A stretch of DNA of 64,000 nt from an uncultured Myxococcales bacterium (GTDB lineage Bacteria; Myxococcota_A; UBA9042), in assembly GCA_903924465.1 (NCBI GenBank), contig CAIYBN010000142.1, positions 1 through 64,000 of the forward strand, written 5' to 3'. A model generated the notes under the pieces. The model did not search any database and had not been told where the DNA came from. It worked only from the letters and a program-made list of their open reading frames with translations. The position numbers and the translations under genes are program-made. This document shows positions 15,204-24,004 of the stretch, one piece after another (the first letter of the stretch is position 1; each line of letters opens with the position of its first letter).

Positions 15204-17704
15204 GCGCCTTGCACCCCAAGAATGCCGCGCACAAAGCTGCGCTCCTCGGCGCCGAGCACTGGCTATGCATGGAGCGCGCCCGGTACTACACGGAATCGCA
15301 CCGCGAAAGTGCCGGCCTGCACCCTTCGCTTCGGGCGGCCCGGGCGATGCAGCGCGTCTTCGAGAAGATGACCGTGCGCATCGAACCGGACGAACTGCTC
15401 GTCGGCAACCGGTCGTCGCAGCTGATCGCCCCGCCGATCGCTCCGGAACGCGGCGATTTCACGTTTATCTTTGGGCACTTGATGGAGGAGCTGAAGGAGT
15501 TCGGCTACCGCATTTCGCCCTCGGATGAGCGGGTGTTGCGCGACGAAATCATTCCGTATTGGCAGGGTAAGACGGTGCGCGACGCCAAGATTGCCGCCTT
15601 TCAACGGCATGGGTTGTCCAGCCCATTGAACGTCTCGCCGCGCGAAATTCGCCGCAAGCTCCGCACGTTCGGCGTGGGCGCGCTGGTGCGGCTGGTGGTG
15701 GAACAAGAGGACGAGGGCGATCATCTGGACTTGGTGGCACGCCTGCCGCGCCTGCTCCGGGCGGTGCGCGCAGGCTCGGGCGACAATTTGAAAGGACGGG
15801 GACGCTGCACGGATACCCAGGCGCACATCGTGCTGGGTCACAAGAACGTGCTTCGCCTCGGCTTTTCCGGCATTGATGCGGCGGCGCGGGCCCGCCGAAA
15901 GAGCGCAAAGACCGACGCGGAGCGGGCATTCCTCGACAGCGTGGAGCTGAGTTGCGAAGCGATGCGCGCGTTTTCCGAACGTTTCGCGGTCGCAGCACTC
16001 GCACAAGTCGGTGCGACGTCCGATCCTGAACGACGCGCGGAGTTGGATGCCATCGCCGACATCTGCACCCGCGTACCCTGGCTGCCGCCACAGACCTTCG
16101 CCGAGGCGTTGCAGGCCATCTGGTTCACCCAGAACGCCGCCATTATCAGCTACGGCGCGGGCAGCGGCATCACGCCGGGGCGCGTCGATCAACTGCTGTT
16201 TCCCTACTACCAAGCGGATCTCGCCGGCGGGACGCTGACCCGCGCGCACGCCTTGCGCTTGGTGGAAGAGTTCATCATCAAGCTGAACAACAACGTGATC
16301 ATTTGGCCGAATATCGGTGGCGTGCGCCTGAATCACCTGGGCTCGGACGTGGAGAACATCACGCTGGGCGGCGTGGGGGCCGATGGCGAAGACGCGACGA
16401 ACGCGCTGACGATGCTGTTCATGGAAGCCATTACGAACACCAACCTCGCGACGACGGCATCGTTTCGCGTCTCCAAGCACAGCCCCAAGGATTTTGTGCG
16501 GCAGGTGGTGGCGATTCACCGCGAGACGAATTCGCCGGCCTTTCTGAACGATGAAACCGCGATCCAGGCGATGGTCCGCGACGGCTATCGCTTGGAAGAT
16601 GCCCGCGAATATTGCCTCGTCGGCTGCGTCGAACCCAGCGGCAACGGCGACACGTACGGCGCCACCGGCGGTTCCAAGGTCTATTTTCCCACGGCGCTGG
16701 ACATGGTCTTCAACCGCGGCAAGACCAGCTTTTTTGGCAACCAGGACGGCAAGGACACCGGCGATCCGACCCGGATGGGCACGTTCGCCGCGTTTCTCGC
16801 CGCTTTCTACACCCAACTGGAATCGCTGGTCGGCTGGGTCACCGACGCGACGAATTTGCGCGACACGATCTGGGCGGAGAACTTCCACAACCCCTTGATT
16901 TCCAGCACCATCGACGGCTGCATCCACCATGCCGAGGACATGACCCAGGGCGGCGCGACCTACAATTTCGGCGCGGTCGGCGGCGGCGGCTTGGGCACAG
17001 TCGTGGATTCGTTGGCCGCCATCCGCACGTTCGTCTACGAAGAGAAGTCGGTGACCATGGCCGAATTGCGCGACGCGCTCGCCAGCAACTTCCGCGGCCG
17101 CGCGGCGTTGCGCAAGCGCTTGTTGACCGGCCCGCGCTTTGGCAACGATTTGCATCCGGTCGACGAACTGGCCCGCGAACTCGTCGCACGGTTTTGCGCC
17201 ATGGTATCGGCACGCAAGACGGCTTGCGGCGGTCACTTCAAGGCCAGCCTGATTTCCTACGGCCTGAACGTCTACGAAGGCGCGCTGGAACCGGCGACGC
17301 CCGATGGCCGCATGGCCGGCGAGCCGCTGTCGAACAGCATGTCGCCCAGCAATGGCGCTGAACGCCGCGGTCCGACGGCGACGCTCAACTCGCTGGCGCG
17401 CATCGATCACACGCATATCGGCTACGGCAATTCGCTGAACATGCGCCTGCCGGTCGGCGTGCTGAAGTCGGAGAAGGGTATCGAGAGCGTGGCGCATTTG
17501 GTGCATGCGTACTTCCACAAAGGCGGCTTCCACGTGCAGTTCAACGCGGTCGATTCAGCCACCTTGCGCGCTGCCCAGGCGCGGCCGCAGGATTACGCCG
17601 ACCTCATCGTCCGCGTCTCCGGCTACTCCGCGTACTTCACCCGCCTGGGCCGCCGTATCCAGGACGACATCATCGGCCGCACCGAATTCGAGACCAGCAC
17701 GTGA
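15200..17704 (+). CDS. Glycyl radical enzyme, Cys-X-Glu eliminase/dehydratase type
   Basis: An 834-residue oxygen-sensitive radical enzyme of the pyruvate formate-lyase superfamily. The active-site loop is CLVGCVEPSG with Cys476 and Glu478. This C-x-E pattern marks eliminases such as glycerol/diol dehydratase, choline trimethylamine-lyase and hydroxyproline dehydratase, not pyruvate formate-lyase (CC pair). The radical site RVSGYSAYF, with Gly808, is intact near the C-terminus. CAGGAG precedes the ATG inside the TetR gene. The activase follows with a four-base overlap. No microcompartment shell proteins are nearby, so a glycerol/diol system in a compartment is not indicated. The specific substrate is unknown. 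Confidence 0.88.
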   Translation: MSALHPKNAAHKAALLGAEHWLCMERARYYTESHRESAGLHPSLRAARAMQRVFEKMTVRIEPDELLVGNRSSQLIAPPIAPERGDFTFIFGHLMEELKEFGYRISPSDERVLRDEIIPYWQGKTVRDAKIAAFQRHGLSSPLNVSPREIRRKLRTFGVGALVRLVVEQEDEGDHLDLVARLPRLLRAVRAGSGDNLKGRGRCTDTQAHIVLGHKNVLRLGFSGIDAAARARRKSAKTDAERAFLDSVELSCEAMRAFSERFAVAALAQVGATSDPERRAELDAIADICTRVPWLPPQTFAEALQAIWFTQNAAIISYGAGSGITPGRVDQLLFPYYQADLAGGTLTRAHALRLVEEFIIKLNNNVIIWPNIGGVRLNHLGSDVENITLGGVGADGEDATNALTMLFMEAITNTNLATTASFRVSKHSPKDFVRQVVAIHRETNSPAFLNDETAIQAMVRDGYRLEDAREYCLVGCVEPSGNGDTYGATGGSKVYFPTALDMVFNRGKTSFFGNQDGKDTGDPTRMGTFAAFLAAFYTQLESLVGWVTDATNLRDTIWAENFHNPLISSTIDGCIHHAEDMTQGGATYNFGAVGGGGLGTVVDSLAAIRTFVYEEKSVTMAELRDALASNFRGRAALRKRLLTGPRFGNDLHPVDELARELVARFCAMVSARKTACGGHFKASLISYGLNVYEGALEPATPDGRMAGEPLSNSMSPSNGAERRGPTATLNSLARIDHTHIGYGNSLNMRLPVGVLKSEKGIESVAHLVHAYFHKGGFHVQFNAVDSATLRAAQARPQDYADLIVRVSGYSAYFTRLGRRIQDDIIGRTEFETST

Positions 17705-18444
17705 GCGAGTCCGACGCCTTTCGCGTCTTCGACATCCAGCGCTTCTCCATTTACGACGGCCCCGGCATCCGCACGACGGTCTTTCTCGCCGGTTGCGCGC
17801 TGCGCTGTGGCTGGTGCCAGAATCCCGAGGCCTTTCGCGGCGAGCACGCCACGGTGCTGCGGCCCGACGCGGTGATGGCAGAAGTCCTGAAGGATCTCGA
17901 CTACTACACCGTGAGCGGCGGTGGCTTGACGGTGTCCGGGGGCGAGCCGCTGCTACACATCGCGCCGGTGCAGGCCCTGCTGACGGCTGCCAAGCGTCAC
18001 GGGCTGCACACCTGCGTGCAGACCTCCGGCGCGGTCTCGCAAGCGCACCTCGCCGCCGTGCTCGACCTGGTGGACCTGTTCCAGTTTGACCTGAAGCACA
18101 TGAACAGCGCCCGGCACAAGCAGCTCACCGGTGCTGGAACCGAGCGCATCCACGGCAACGCGCGGTTTCTGCGGGACCAAGGCGCGACGGTGCAATTCCG
18201 CATGCCGCTGCTGCCGGGCATCAACGACGACGCGGAGAATCTGGAGCGGACCGCGGATTTCCTGCTTGGGCACGGCGCGGCGGACCTGCGGCTCGTGCCG
18301 TATCACCGGCTGTACGTGGACAAGTACGCAGCGCTGGACCTGACGCCCGGACTGCCGGCGCTGGTGCCGCCGACGGCCCAGGATCTGCAGCGGGCGACGG
18401 AGCGGCTGGCGGCGCGTGGGCTGGCGGTTGCGGTGGATGGGTAA
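17701..18444 (+). CDS. Glycyl-radical enzyme activase (radical SAM), short PflA-like form
   Basis: A 247-residue radical SAM enzyme that cleaves S-adenosylmethionine to place the glycyl radical on the upstream enzyme. The motif DGPGIRTTVFLAGCALRCGWCQNPE has the cluster cysteines 32, 36 and 39; TVSGGGLTVSGGEPLL is the SAM-binding GGE region. The start is a GTG overlapping the upstream stop by four bases. Activases of C-x-E type glycyl radical enzymes usually carry an inserted ferredoxin-like domain with two more clusters right after this motif; here the sequence goes straight on with no such cysteines. Its stop abuts the stop of the convergent kinase gene with no base between. Confidence 0.9.
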   Translation: MSESDAFRVFDIQRFSIYDGPGIRTTVFLAGCALRCGWCQNPEAFRGEHATVLRPDAVMAEVLKDLDYYTVSGGGLTVSGGEPLLHIAPVQALLTAAKRHGLHTCVQTSGAVSQAHLAAVLDLVDLFQFDLKHMNSARHKQLTGAGTERIHGNARFLRDQGATVQFRMPLLPGINDDAENLERTADFLLGHGAADLRLVPYHRLYVDKYAALDLTPGLPALVPPTAQDLQRATERLAARGLAVAVDG

Positions 18445-20682
18445 CTACCCCGGCCGGATATGCCCGAACAGCGCCTCGTGCACGTCCAGGGCAATCTGCC
18501 GGCAGTTCGAGTAGCGGTCAGCTGCTTTCTTGGCCATCGCCTTCATCACCACCGCCACGGCATCTGCTGGCAGGTCGCGGTTGAACTTGCGCGGATCCGG
18601 CACCGGTTCCACGGCGTGGGCGACGAAGATATTGCCGTCGGCGAACGGCAGGTGCCCGGTGAACATGCGGAACAGCACCACGCCGAGCGCGTAGATGTCC
18701 GCGCGGTGGTCCACCGCCGAGCCGTCCAGCTGCTCCGGCGCCATGTAGTACGGCGTGCCGGCCAGCACGGATTGCTCGCCAAAGCCTTCGTCCATCGCCC
18801 GGGCCAGGCCAAAATCCAGCAGTTTCACCGTACCGTCGTTGGCCACCAGCACGTTGTCCGGCTTGATGTCGCGGTGCACAAGCCCCTGGGCGTGCGCGTG
18901 GTCCAGCGCCGCGCACAGCTGATCGACCACGCTCATCAAGAACACGATGTCGCGAATCGGCTGGCCCAGCGCCAGGTGCGCCGTCAGCGGCACGCCGTCG
19001 ACGAACTCCATCGCATACCACAGCACGTCGTCGGTGTTGCCCATGTCGTAAATGTGCACAATATTCGGGTGGTTCAGGCTCGCCGACAGCTTCACTTCCC
19101 GCAAAAAGTACTTGCGCGCCGTCTCGGACGGCATCGTCCCCTGAATCATGAACTTCAGCACGACCTGCCGGCCCAGCAGCTTGTCCGTCGCGCGGAACAC
19201 CACGCCGTTGCCGCCCTGCCCCAGGCGTTCCAGCTCGCCGTAGCGATCGGCAAGACCCTGCGGCACGCCCTGCGGCCAGCCATCCGTCGTCAGCGGAATC
19301 TCGTTGGAGCCCAAGCGCCCATCGCCCTTGCCACCCGGATAAATCGCCGTCTGCTCGCTGACCGCCACTTCCTCAAAGCTCTCCGTGTTCTCCGCGTTGG
19401 CCAGGTTCATGGCAATCGTCGGCGTCGACGAACTGGTATGCGCCAAAATGGCCGGCGTCGGCCGCACGTCCTCGACCGGCACGTCGGCAAATTGCTTCTG
19501 GATCGCCAGCACCCAGCGCTCCTCATCGGATCCGCGCTGAATCAGCCCGGCCAGCTTGTCCAGCACCTGCCGGCCGTGGACCGCGTCGCGCAGTTCGAGG
19601 AACAGCTCCGCCGCGCGCCGACCGGTCGCGACCTTGATCGCCGGCGCCAGCGGTGCGTCCAGCAGGACCAGCAGCGCCCGCGCCGCCGCCGCCGATTCGC
19701 CGCGGTTGATGTGGATGATGGCGACAATCTGCGCCGCCTCGATGTACGCCGCATCCGTCGGGCTCACGGCCTGCGCCACACGCAGCGCTTCATCCGTCTG
19801 GCCCATCGCCTGCCGCAGCTTGATGACCGCGACCTTGTCGCCTTCCAGCGTCAAACAGCGAATCGCCCTCTCGGTATCACCGGCCTTCTGATGCGACATC
19901 GCAGCTTTGCGAAACAGGCCCTGCTGCTCGTACAGCGCCGCCGACTCCGCAAAGGCACCGGCACGCGCCAGGCGATCGGCCGCAGCCTCAATCTTGCCCA
20001 AGCGTTGGAGCAACTGCGCCGCGCCCACGTCATCGCCGACGCGGTCGTAGCTCGCCAGCGCGCGGTCCCACTGCTGCGCCAGCGCCCAGCCCTGCGCCGC
20101 CTCGCGCCACTGCTCGTTGTGCTCCGCCTGCTCCGCCCGCAGCGTACCCGCCTTGACGTTGTCACCCGCCCGAGCAAAGCGATCCGCGGCTTCCGCCACT
20201 TTGCCGAGCCGCTGGTAGAGTTGCGCTCCCTTGCGCAGGTCGCCGATTTGATCCGCCAGATCCGCCGCTTGTTGCAGGTCCTCGGTCTGCTCCATCACGC
20301 GCAGCGCATCGGCCTTCTTCGACGCCTTCAGATAGCACTGCGTCGCGTTGACGAAATCCCGACCTTTCTCGAACTGTTGCGCCGCTTCCAGCCACGACTC
20401 GCCCTTGCGCAGCGCGCGCGCGGCGTCCAGCGGCCGACCTGACTCGATGAAATGCTCCGCCGCGGTGCGCCAATCACCGGCGTCCATGGACAACCGCGCG
20501 GCTTTGACAAAGTTGCCCGCCTGGGTCGCTTCCGCGATGGGATCGAGAGGCCGCAGCGGATTCGGCGCGGGTTTCTCGGCCTTGCTGCCGCCAATCCAGC
20601 GCTTGATGGCCCATGCTCCACCCGCGAGCACGCCGATGCCCATCGTGAAGGAGAACAGGTTCCGGAGCTCAAGATCGGTCAC
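18445..20682 (-). CDS. Membrane-anchored TPR-repeat protein with C-terminal Ser/Thr kinase domain
   Basis: A 745-residue signalling protein. Residues 8-25 form one transmembrane helix. Residues 45-390 are a helical solenoid of about 33-residue TPR-like units (for example GDWRTAAEHFIESGRPLDAARAL). After a linker, residues 480-745 are a Hanks-type kinase: LGQGGNGVVFRAT, the ATP lysine in VVLKFM, the catalytic loop HRDIKPDNVLV, DFGLARAM, and GTPYYMAPEQL. The order, solenoid first and kinase last, is the reverse of the usual bacterial layout (kinase, membrane helix, extracellular domain). The start is GTG 20682 with a weak ribosome-binding site. Kinase activity is likely since all motifs are intact; substrates are unknown. 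Confidence 0.9.
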   Translation of the reverse strand: MTDLELRNLFSFTMGIGVLAGGAWAIKRWIGGSKAEKPAPNPLRPLDPIAEATQAGNFVKAARLSMDAGDWRTAAEHFIESGRPLDAARALRKGESWLEAAQQFEKGRDFVNATQCYLKASKKADALRVMEQTEDLQQAADLADQIGDLRKGAQLYQRLGKVAEAADRFARAGDNVKAGTLRAEQAEHNEQWREAAQGWALAQQWDRALASYDRVGDDVGAAQLLQRLGKIEAAADRLARAGAFAESAALYEQQGLFRKAAMSHQKAGDTERAIRCLTLEGDKVAVIKLRQAMGQTDEALRVAQAVSPTDAAYIEAAQIVAIIHINRGESAAAARALLVLLDAPLAPAIKVATGRRAAELFLELRDAVHGRQVLDKLAGLIQRGSDEERWVLAIQKQFADVPVEDVRPTPAILAHTSSSTPTIAMNLANAENTESFEEVAVSEQTAIYPGGKGDGRLGSNEIPLTTDGWPQGVPQGLADRYGELERLGQGGNGVVFRATDKLLGRQVVLKFMIQGTMPSETARKYFLREVKLSASLNHPNIVHIYDMGNTDDVLWYAMEFVDGVPLTAHLALGQPIRDIVFLMSVVDQLCAALDHAHAQGLVHRDIKPDNVLVANDGTVKLLDFGLARAMDEGFGEQSVLAGTPYYMAPEQLDGSAVDHRADIYALGVVLFRMFTGHLPFADGNIFVAHAVEPVPDPRKFNRDLPADAVAVVMKAMAKKAADRYSNCRQIALDVHEALFGHIRPG

Positions 20683-20776
20683 AGTTCACCGTCCACGAGG
20701 CCAGACGGAAACTTACCAGAGTTTGCCGATGCGGCCAACGATTTCGGTCTGGCGTGAAAAATGCCCAGTTGTGCCG

Positions 20777-21256
20777 CTATCGACCGGTGACCAGCACTTT
20801 GTAGCCATCTTCAAACAGCACGCGGGACTTGCCGTCGATGGCCGCGTCCACGATGCCGTAGCCGAACTGCTTGTGGTCAATGAGGCTGCCCGGCGTTGCA
20901 ACCAGGGCGGGCGTGTACGGCAGGGCCTTGGCGCGGTCGCGGTCGCCCATGGAGCGGGTCCACAAAAGGCGGCTGGCGTTGCTGGGCGGCGGTGCGCTGA
21001 CGGCGGAACGCGGGCGGGCGTTGCTGCTCGCGACGGCCTTGGCCTTGCTCGCCTTGGCGGGCGCTTCCGCGACTTCCTTGGCCGACTTGTACTTGTGCTC
21101 AGAATTGCACGTCGTGCACTTGACGCGGACGATCTCCAGCCCGACCATCGCGATAATCGTGTGTTCAAGCGCCATGTTACAACGCGAGCACCAAGCATCG
21201 GTGTCGCGGCCAACGGCGGGACGCGCATCGGCGGCAGTTTTGCGGTGAATCGTCAT
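20777..21256 (-). CDS. Zinc-ribbon protein with C-terminal HxxFGxG motif
   Basis: A 159-residue cytoplasmic protein, starting at ATG 21256. Two CxxC pairs near the N-terminus (CSRCNMALEH and VKCTTCNSEH, about 20 residues apart) should bind one zinc. A Lys/Ala/Ser/Pro-rich linker follows, and the C-terminus has DHKQFGYGIVDAAI...VLFEDGYKVLV. Similar small zinc-ribbon proteins with this FGxG...FEDG tail recur in myxobacteria-like genomes, to my recollection without known function. The charged linker suggests nucleic-acid or ribosome contact, which is inference. A divergent lipoprotein gene lies 140 bases away, with a palindromic element in between. Confidence 0.7.
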   Translation of the reverse strand: MTIHRKTAADARPAVGRDTDAWCSRCNMALEHTIIAMVGLEIVRVKCTTCNSEHKYKSAKEVAEAPAKASKAKAVASSNARPRSAVSAPPPSNASRLLWTRSMGDRDRAKALPYTPALVATPGSLIDHKQFGYGIVDAAIDGKSRVLFEDGYKVLVTGR

Positions 21257-21331
21257 GTGCCTTCCAAACCCGCGGGGCGCGGGCGCAAGAGTGTAGGTCT
21301 TCCTGAGCCGGGCTGCAAACATGCCCAGAAG

Positions 21332-21360
21332 TCGACAGGCCCCGACGTCGGGGCTACTCT
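21332..21360 (+). promoter_or_regulatory. Candidate promoter with a 16-base perfect palindrome in the spacer
   Basis: TCGACA (21332-21337, five of six to the -35 consensus) and TACTCT (21355-21360, weak -10) are 17 bases apart. The spacer is filled by GCCCCGACGTCGGGGC (21339-21354), a perfect palindrome. It would drive the lipoprotein gene at 21397 and lies in the divergent region shared with the zinc-ribbon gene, so it looks like an operator. A hairpin role is the alternative. Confidence 0.4.
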
Positions 21361-21396
21361 GCCTCCACGGCGCGTTGCCGCCCAGGGAGCACGCAC

Positions 21397-21864
21397 ATGC
21401 GGTTGTCCGCCATCGTAGCCTGCGGGTTCAGTTTTTCCGCCCTGCCCCTGCTGTCCGGCTGCGATACCATCGACAAAGCGCGGATGCGGCTTTTCGGCGT
21501 TCACGTCTGCGCGCCCGAGGATGAGAGCGCAGAATGGGTGATCGCCCAGGCGCTGCGCGCGGCGTCCGACCCAGATGAAGAGCGCGGTTGGCTGGCGTTC
21601 CAGAAGGTCCTGCATTCCAGTGAACGGACACCTGCGGCGCTGCGGGCCTGGCAGGAAGGCAGCTGGTCGCGGATGCGGCGGCAGGCCCATCTCTACCTCG
21701 ATGAATCCAAATGCTTCCAACTGGTCGATTTTCGCGAAATGCAAGGCGAAGTCGGCTATGACTACTTCGTCGCCAACCGCGAGCGCGAATTGCCGACGCC
21801 GTGTTCGGTGTACCTCGATGCCAACAACAACAACTTGTGGCGCATCAAGCGCTGCTCGTTGTGA
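21397..21864 (+). CDS. Putative lipoprotein, unknown function
   Basis: I do not recognise this 155-residue protein. The N-terminus MRLSAIVACGFSFSALPLLSGC is a lipoprotein signal (LLSGC, Cys22). The mature part is a compact soluble domain with four cysteines besides Cys22 (in VCAPED, SKCFQL, TPCSVY and KRCSL), which could form two disulfides, and an Asn run, DANNNNLW, near the end. GGGAG lies ten bases before the ATG. It is followed after 14 bases by a small gene that is translationally coupled to an AarF/UbiB-family gene, so the three may form one operon. Confidence 0.65.
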   Translation: MRLSAIVACGFSFSALPLLSGCDTIDKARMRLFGVHVCAPEDESAEWVIAQALRAASDPDEERGWLAFQKVLHSSERTPAALRAWQEGSWSRMRRQAHLYLDESKCFQLVDFREMQGEVGYDYFVANRERELPTPCSVYLDANNNNLWRIKRCSL

Positions 21865-21878
21865 TTGCGGAGACTTTC

Positions 21879-22265
21879 ATGTGGCGCAAGGCGTTTGAAC
21901 GCGGCGTGGCGGGCCTGATCGCCAAACAATTGCTGGCCAGCAAAGTCGACGCGATTTTCGCACCGATCGAGCGCGCGGGCGCCCTGAAGCCTGAACAAGC
22001 CGCCAAGCTGCGTGCGGAATTGACGGCCAACCTGCAGAAGGCCGAGGCCGAAGGTGCGCCGTACGCCGACGTGGTGACGGTGGCGACGCGGGAGTTGCTT
22101 GTCCGCTGGCCGGATGTGCGCGACGCATTTACGGGCGTTGGCCGTGCGGCGCTTGAGGCGGCGCAGAAGGCGGCAGAAGCCGCGCGCGCAGAGGTGGCAA
22201 AAGCCGCATCCGAAGCGACGGCGTCACGCACCCGCATCGTCCCCAAAAATGAGGAGGAGCGATGA
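21879..22265 (+). CDS. Small Ala-rich helical protein preceding AarF/UbiB gene
   Basis: A 128-residue protein of unknown function. The ATG at 21879 is preferred because an earlier in-frame ATG lies inside the upstream gene. The sequence is almost entirely alpha-helical, with Ala, Glu, Lys and Arg dominating; the segment around LEAAQKAAEAARAEVAKAA is amphipathic and could be a coiled coil. No signal peptide or cysteine is present. It overlaps the AarF/UbiB gene by four bases (ATGA), so tight coupling is likely; an accessory or membrane-contact role for that protein is a guess. Confidence 0.65.
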   Translation: MWRKAFERGVAGLIAKQLLASKVDAIFAPIERAGALKPEQAAKLRAELTANLQKAEAEGAPYADVVTVATRELLVRWPDVRDAFTGVGRAALEAAQKAAEAARAEVAKAASEATASRTRIVPKNEEER

Positions 22266-23974
22266 GCGCGATTGGCCAACTGCTCAAACTGCCGCAATAC
22301 GCCCGCAATTTGGCTCGGCTCCGGCAAGTGCTCGCTGTGCTTGCGCGGCATGGTTTTGGCCACTGGCTCGTGCGGGCGGGACTGGACAAATACGCCAGTC
22401 CGACGACGCGCGGCATGGCTCTGACGGAGTCCGAAAATACCGCGCTGGAGGCGCTGACTTGGGAATTGCGCGTCCGGCACTGCTGCGAAGAGCTGGGCCC
22501 AACGTTCGTGAAGCTCGGTCAGGTGGCGGCGACGCGGCCGGACCTGATTCCAATGTCGCTGATTTTCGAGCTGCGCAAGCTGCAGGACGACGTCGCGCCG
22601 TTCGGTTTTGCCGACGTGAAGCAGATCGTCGAAGCGGACTTGGGCAAGCCGCTGACGGAGCTCTACAGCCGCTTTGACGAGAAACCGATTGCCGCCGCCT
22701 CCATCGGTCAGGTGCACCGCGCGGCGTTGTTGGACGGTCAGGCAGTCGTCGTGAAAGTGCAACGACCCGGCCTGGAGTACACGATTCGCACGGACCTCGA
22801 TTTGCTGGCGATGATGGCGCGGCTGATCGAGGAGCGCGTGCCGGAAGCCGCGGCGTTCCGACCTGTGGACGCGATCGACCAGTTTGCCCGTGGCCTGAAA
22901 CGTGAGACAGATTTCCTGAGTGAACTCGACAACATCGAACGTTTCCGCCGCAATTTTGCCGACGATCCGCGTTTGCATCTGCCGATCACGTACCCGGAGC
23001 TCTCGACCAAACGCGTCTTGACGATGGAGTTCATCGACGGCTTCAAAGTCAACAACCTCGCCAAGCTCGAAGAGCACGGGATTTCTGGCGAAGTCATCGC
23101 GAAATCCGGCACGGAAATCATCATCCGCTCGATCTTCGAGCACGGCTTCTTCCACGCCGACCCGCATCCCGGCAACTTCTTCATCCTGCCGGACGGCCGC
23201 ATCGCGCTCATCGATTTTGGCATGATGGGCGCGGTCGATCGCGACACCATCGACGATCTGCTCAGCTTCATGGTCGCGCTGCTGCTGTCGGACACGGAGA
23301 TGCTGGTCACGCAGTTCATCGATCTGGGCCTGGTCGACGACACCGTGAATGTCCGTGCGATGCAAGGGGAAATCGCCGACATCATGGCGCGCTACAACGG
23401 CCGCACGTTGGCGCAGCTGGACATTGGCGTGTTCATCGCCGAAATCTTTGAAGCGGTCGTGCGCTACCACGTGCGCCTGCCCGTGGAGCTGATCCTGATC
23501 GGCAAGTCGATTTCCACCGTGGAAGGCATTGCCCAGGAAATCTACCCCGCCTTCAACCCGCTGGAAGAATTGCGGCCGCATCTCGTCGAGCTGTACGCGC
23601 GGCGGATGCTCGACCCCAAGGCGCACACACGCAAGCTCTACCGCATCTTCCACGACTACAGCGGCCTGCTGCGCGTCCTGCCGGGCGAAATCCGCGGCGT
23701 GTTGCGGCGGCTCAAGACCGGCGAACTGACGTTGAATGTGCGCGATCCGGGGGCGGAACAGCGTGCGCTTCGCCACGAAAGGAGCCTGAACCGCGCGCTG
23801 GTTTCAGCGTACGGGATTACCGCGTGGGTGCTTTTCACCGTGACGCTGCCGCACGCACTGGTCGCGACGGACTGGCGGGCGCCGATGTTGTGGTATGCCG
23901 TGATGTGTGCGGCGCAGGGATTGGTGGCGTTCGTCATCGTGTTGTTGTCGCTGGGGCGATCGCGCGAGTTGTGA
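22262..23974 (+). CDS. AarF/UbiB (ABC1/ADCK) family atypical kinase
   Basis: A 570-residue membrane-associated member of the UbiB family, needed in many bacteria for quinone biosynthesis, where it acts as an ATPase. The family-specific KxGQ helix is clear (GPTFVKLGQVAATRPDL), followed by the Ala-rich loop AAASIGQVHRAAL that replaces the normal P-loop, VVVKVQRPGL, HGFFHADPHPGNFF and the metal motif LIDFGMMG. The last 65 residues contain two hydrophobic helices for membrane anchoring. The presence of complex I genes in the same window agrees with a quinone-based respiratory chain. No other ubiquinone or menaquinone genes are adjacent. Confidence 0.92.
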   Translation: MSAIGQLLKLPQYARNLARLRQVLAVLARHGFGHWLVRAGLDKYASPTTRGMALTESENTALEALTWELRVRHCCEELGPTFVKLGQVAATRPDLIPMSLIFELRKLQDDVAPFGFADVKQIVEADLGKPLTELYSRFDEKPIAAASIGQVHRAALLDGQAVVVKVQRPGLEYTIRTDLDLLAMMARLIEERVPEAAAFRPVDAIDQFARGLKRETDFLSELDNIERFRRNFADDPRLHLPITYPELSTKRVLTMEFIDGFKVNNLAKLEEHGISGEVIAKSGTEIIIRSIFEHGFFHADPHPGNFFILPDGRIALIDFGMMGAVDRDTIDDLLSFMVALLLSDTEMLVTQFIDLGLVDDTVNVRAMQGEIADIMARYNGRTLAQLDIGVFIAEIFEAVVRYHVRLPVELILIGKSISTVEGIAQEIYPAFNPLEELRPHLVELYARRMLDPKAHTRKLYRIFHDYSGLLRVLPGEIRGVLRRLKTGELTLNVRDPGAEQRALRHERSLNRALVSAYGITAWVLFTVTLPHALVATDWRAPMLWYAVMCAAQGLVAFVIVLLSLGRSREL

Positions 23975-24004
23975 CGCATGGACAAATGGACAAGGAGATC
24001 AAGG

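Noticed and set aside
15263-17533. Minus-strand open frame of 756 codons opposite the glycyl radical enzyme
   Set aside because: No family motif; sense strand has intact radical enzyme motifs.
18442-18447. Directly abutting convergent stop codons as a sign of assembly error
   Set aside because: Both proteins end at natural lengths for their families, so this is just dense packing.
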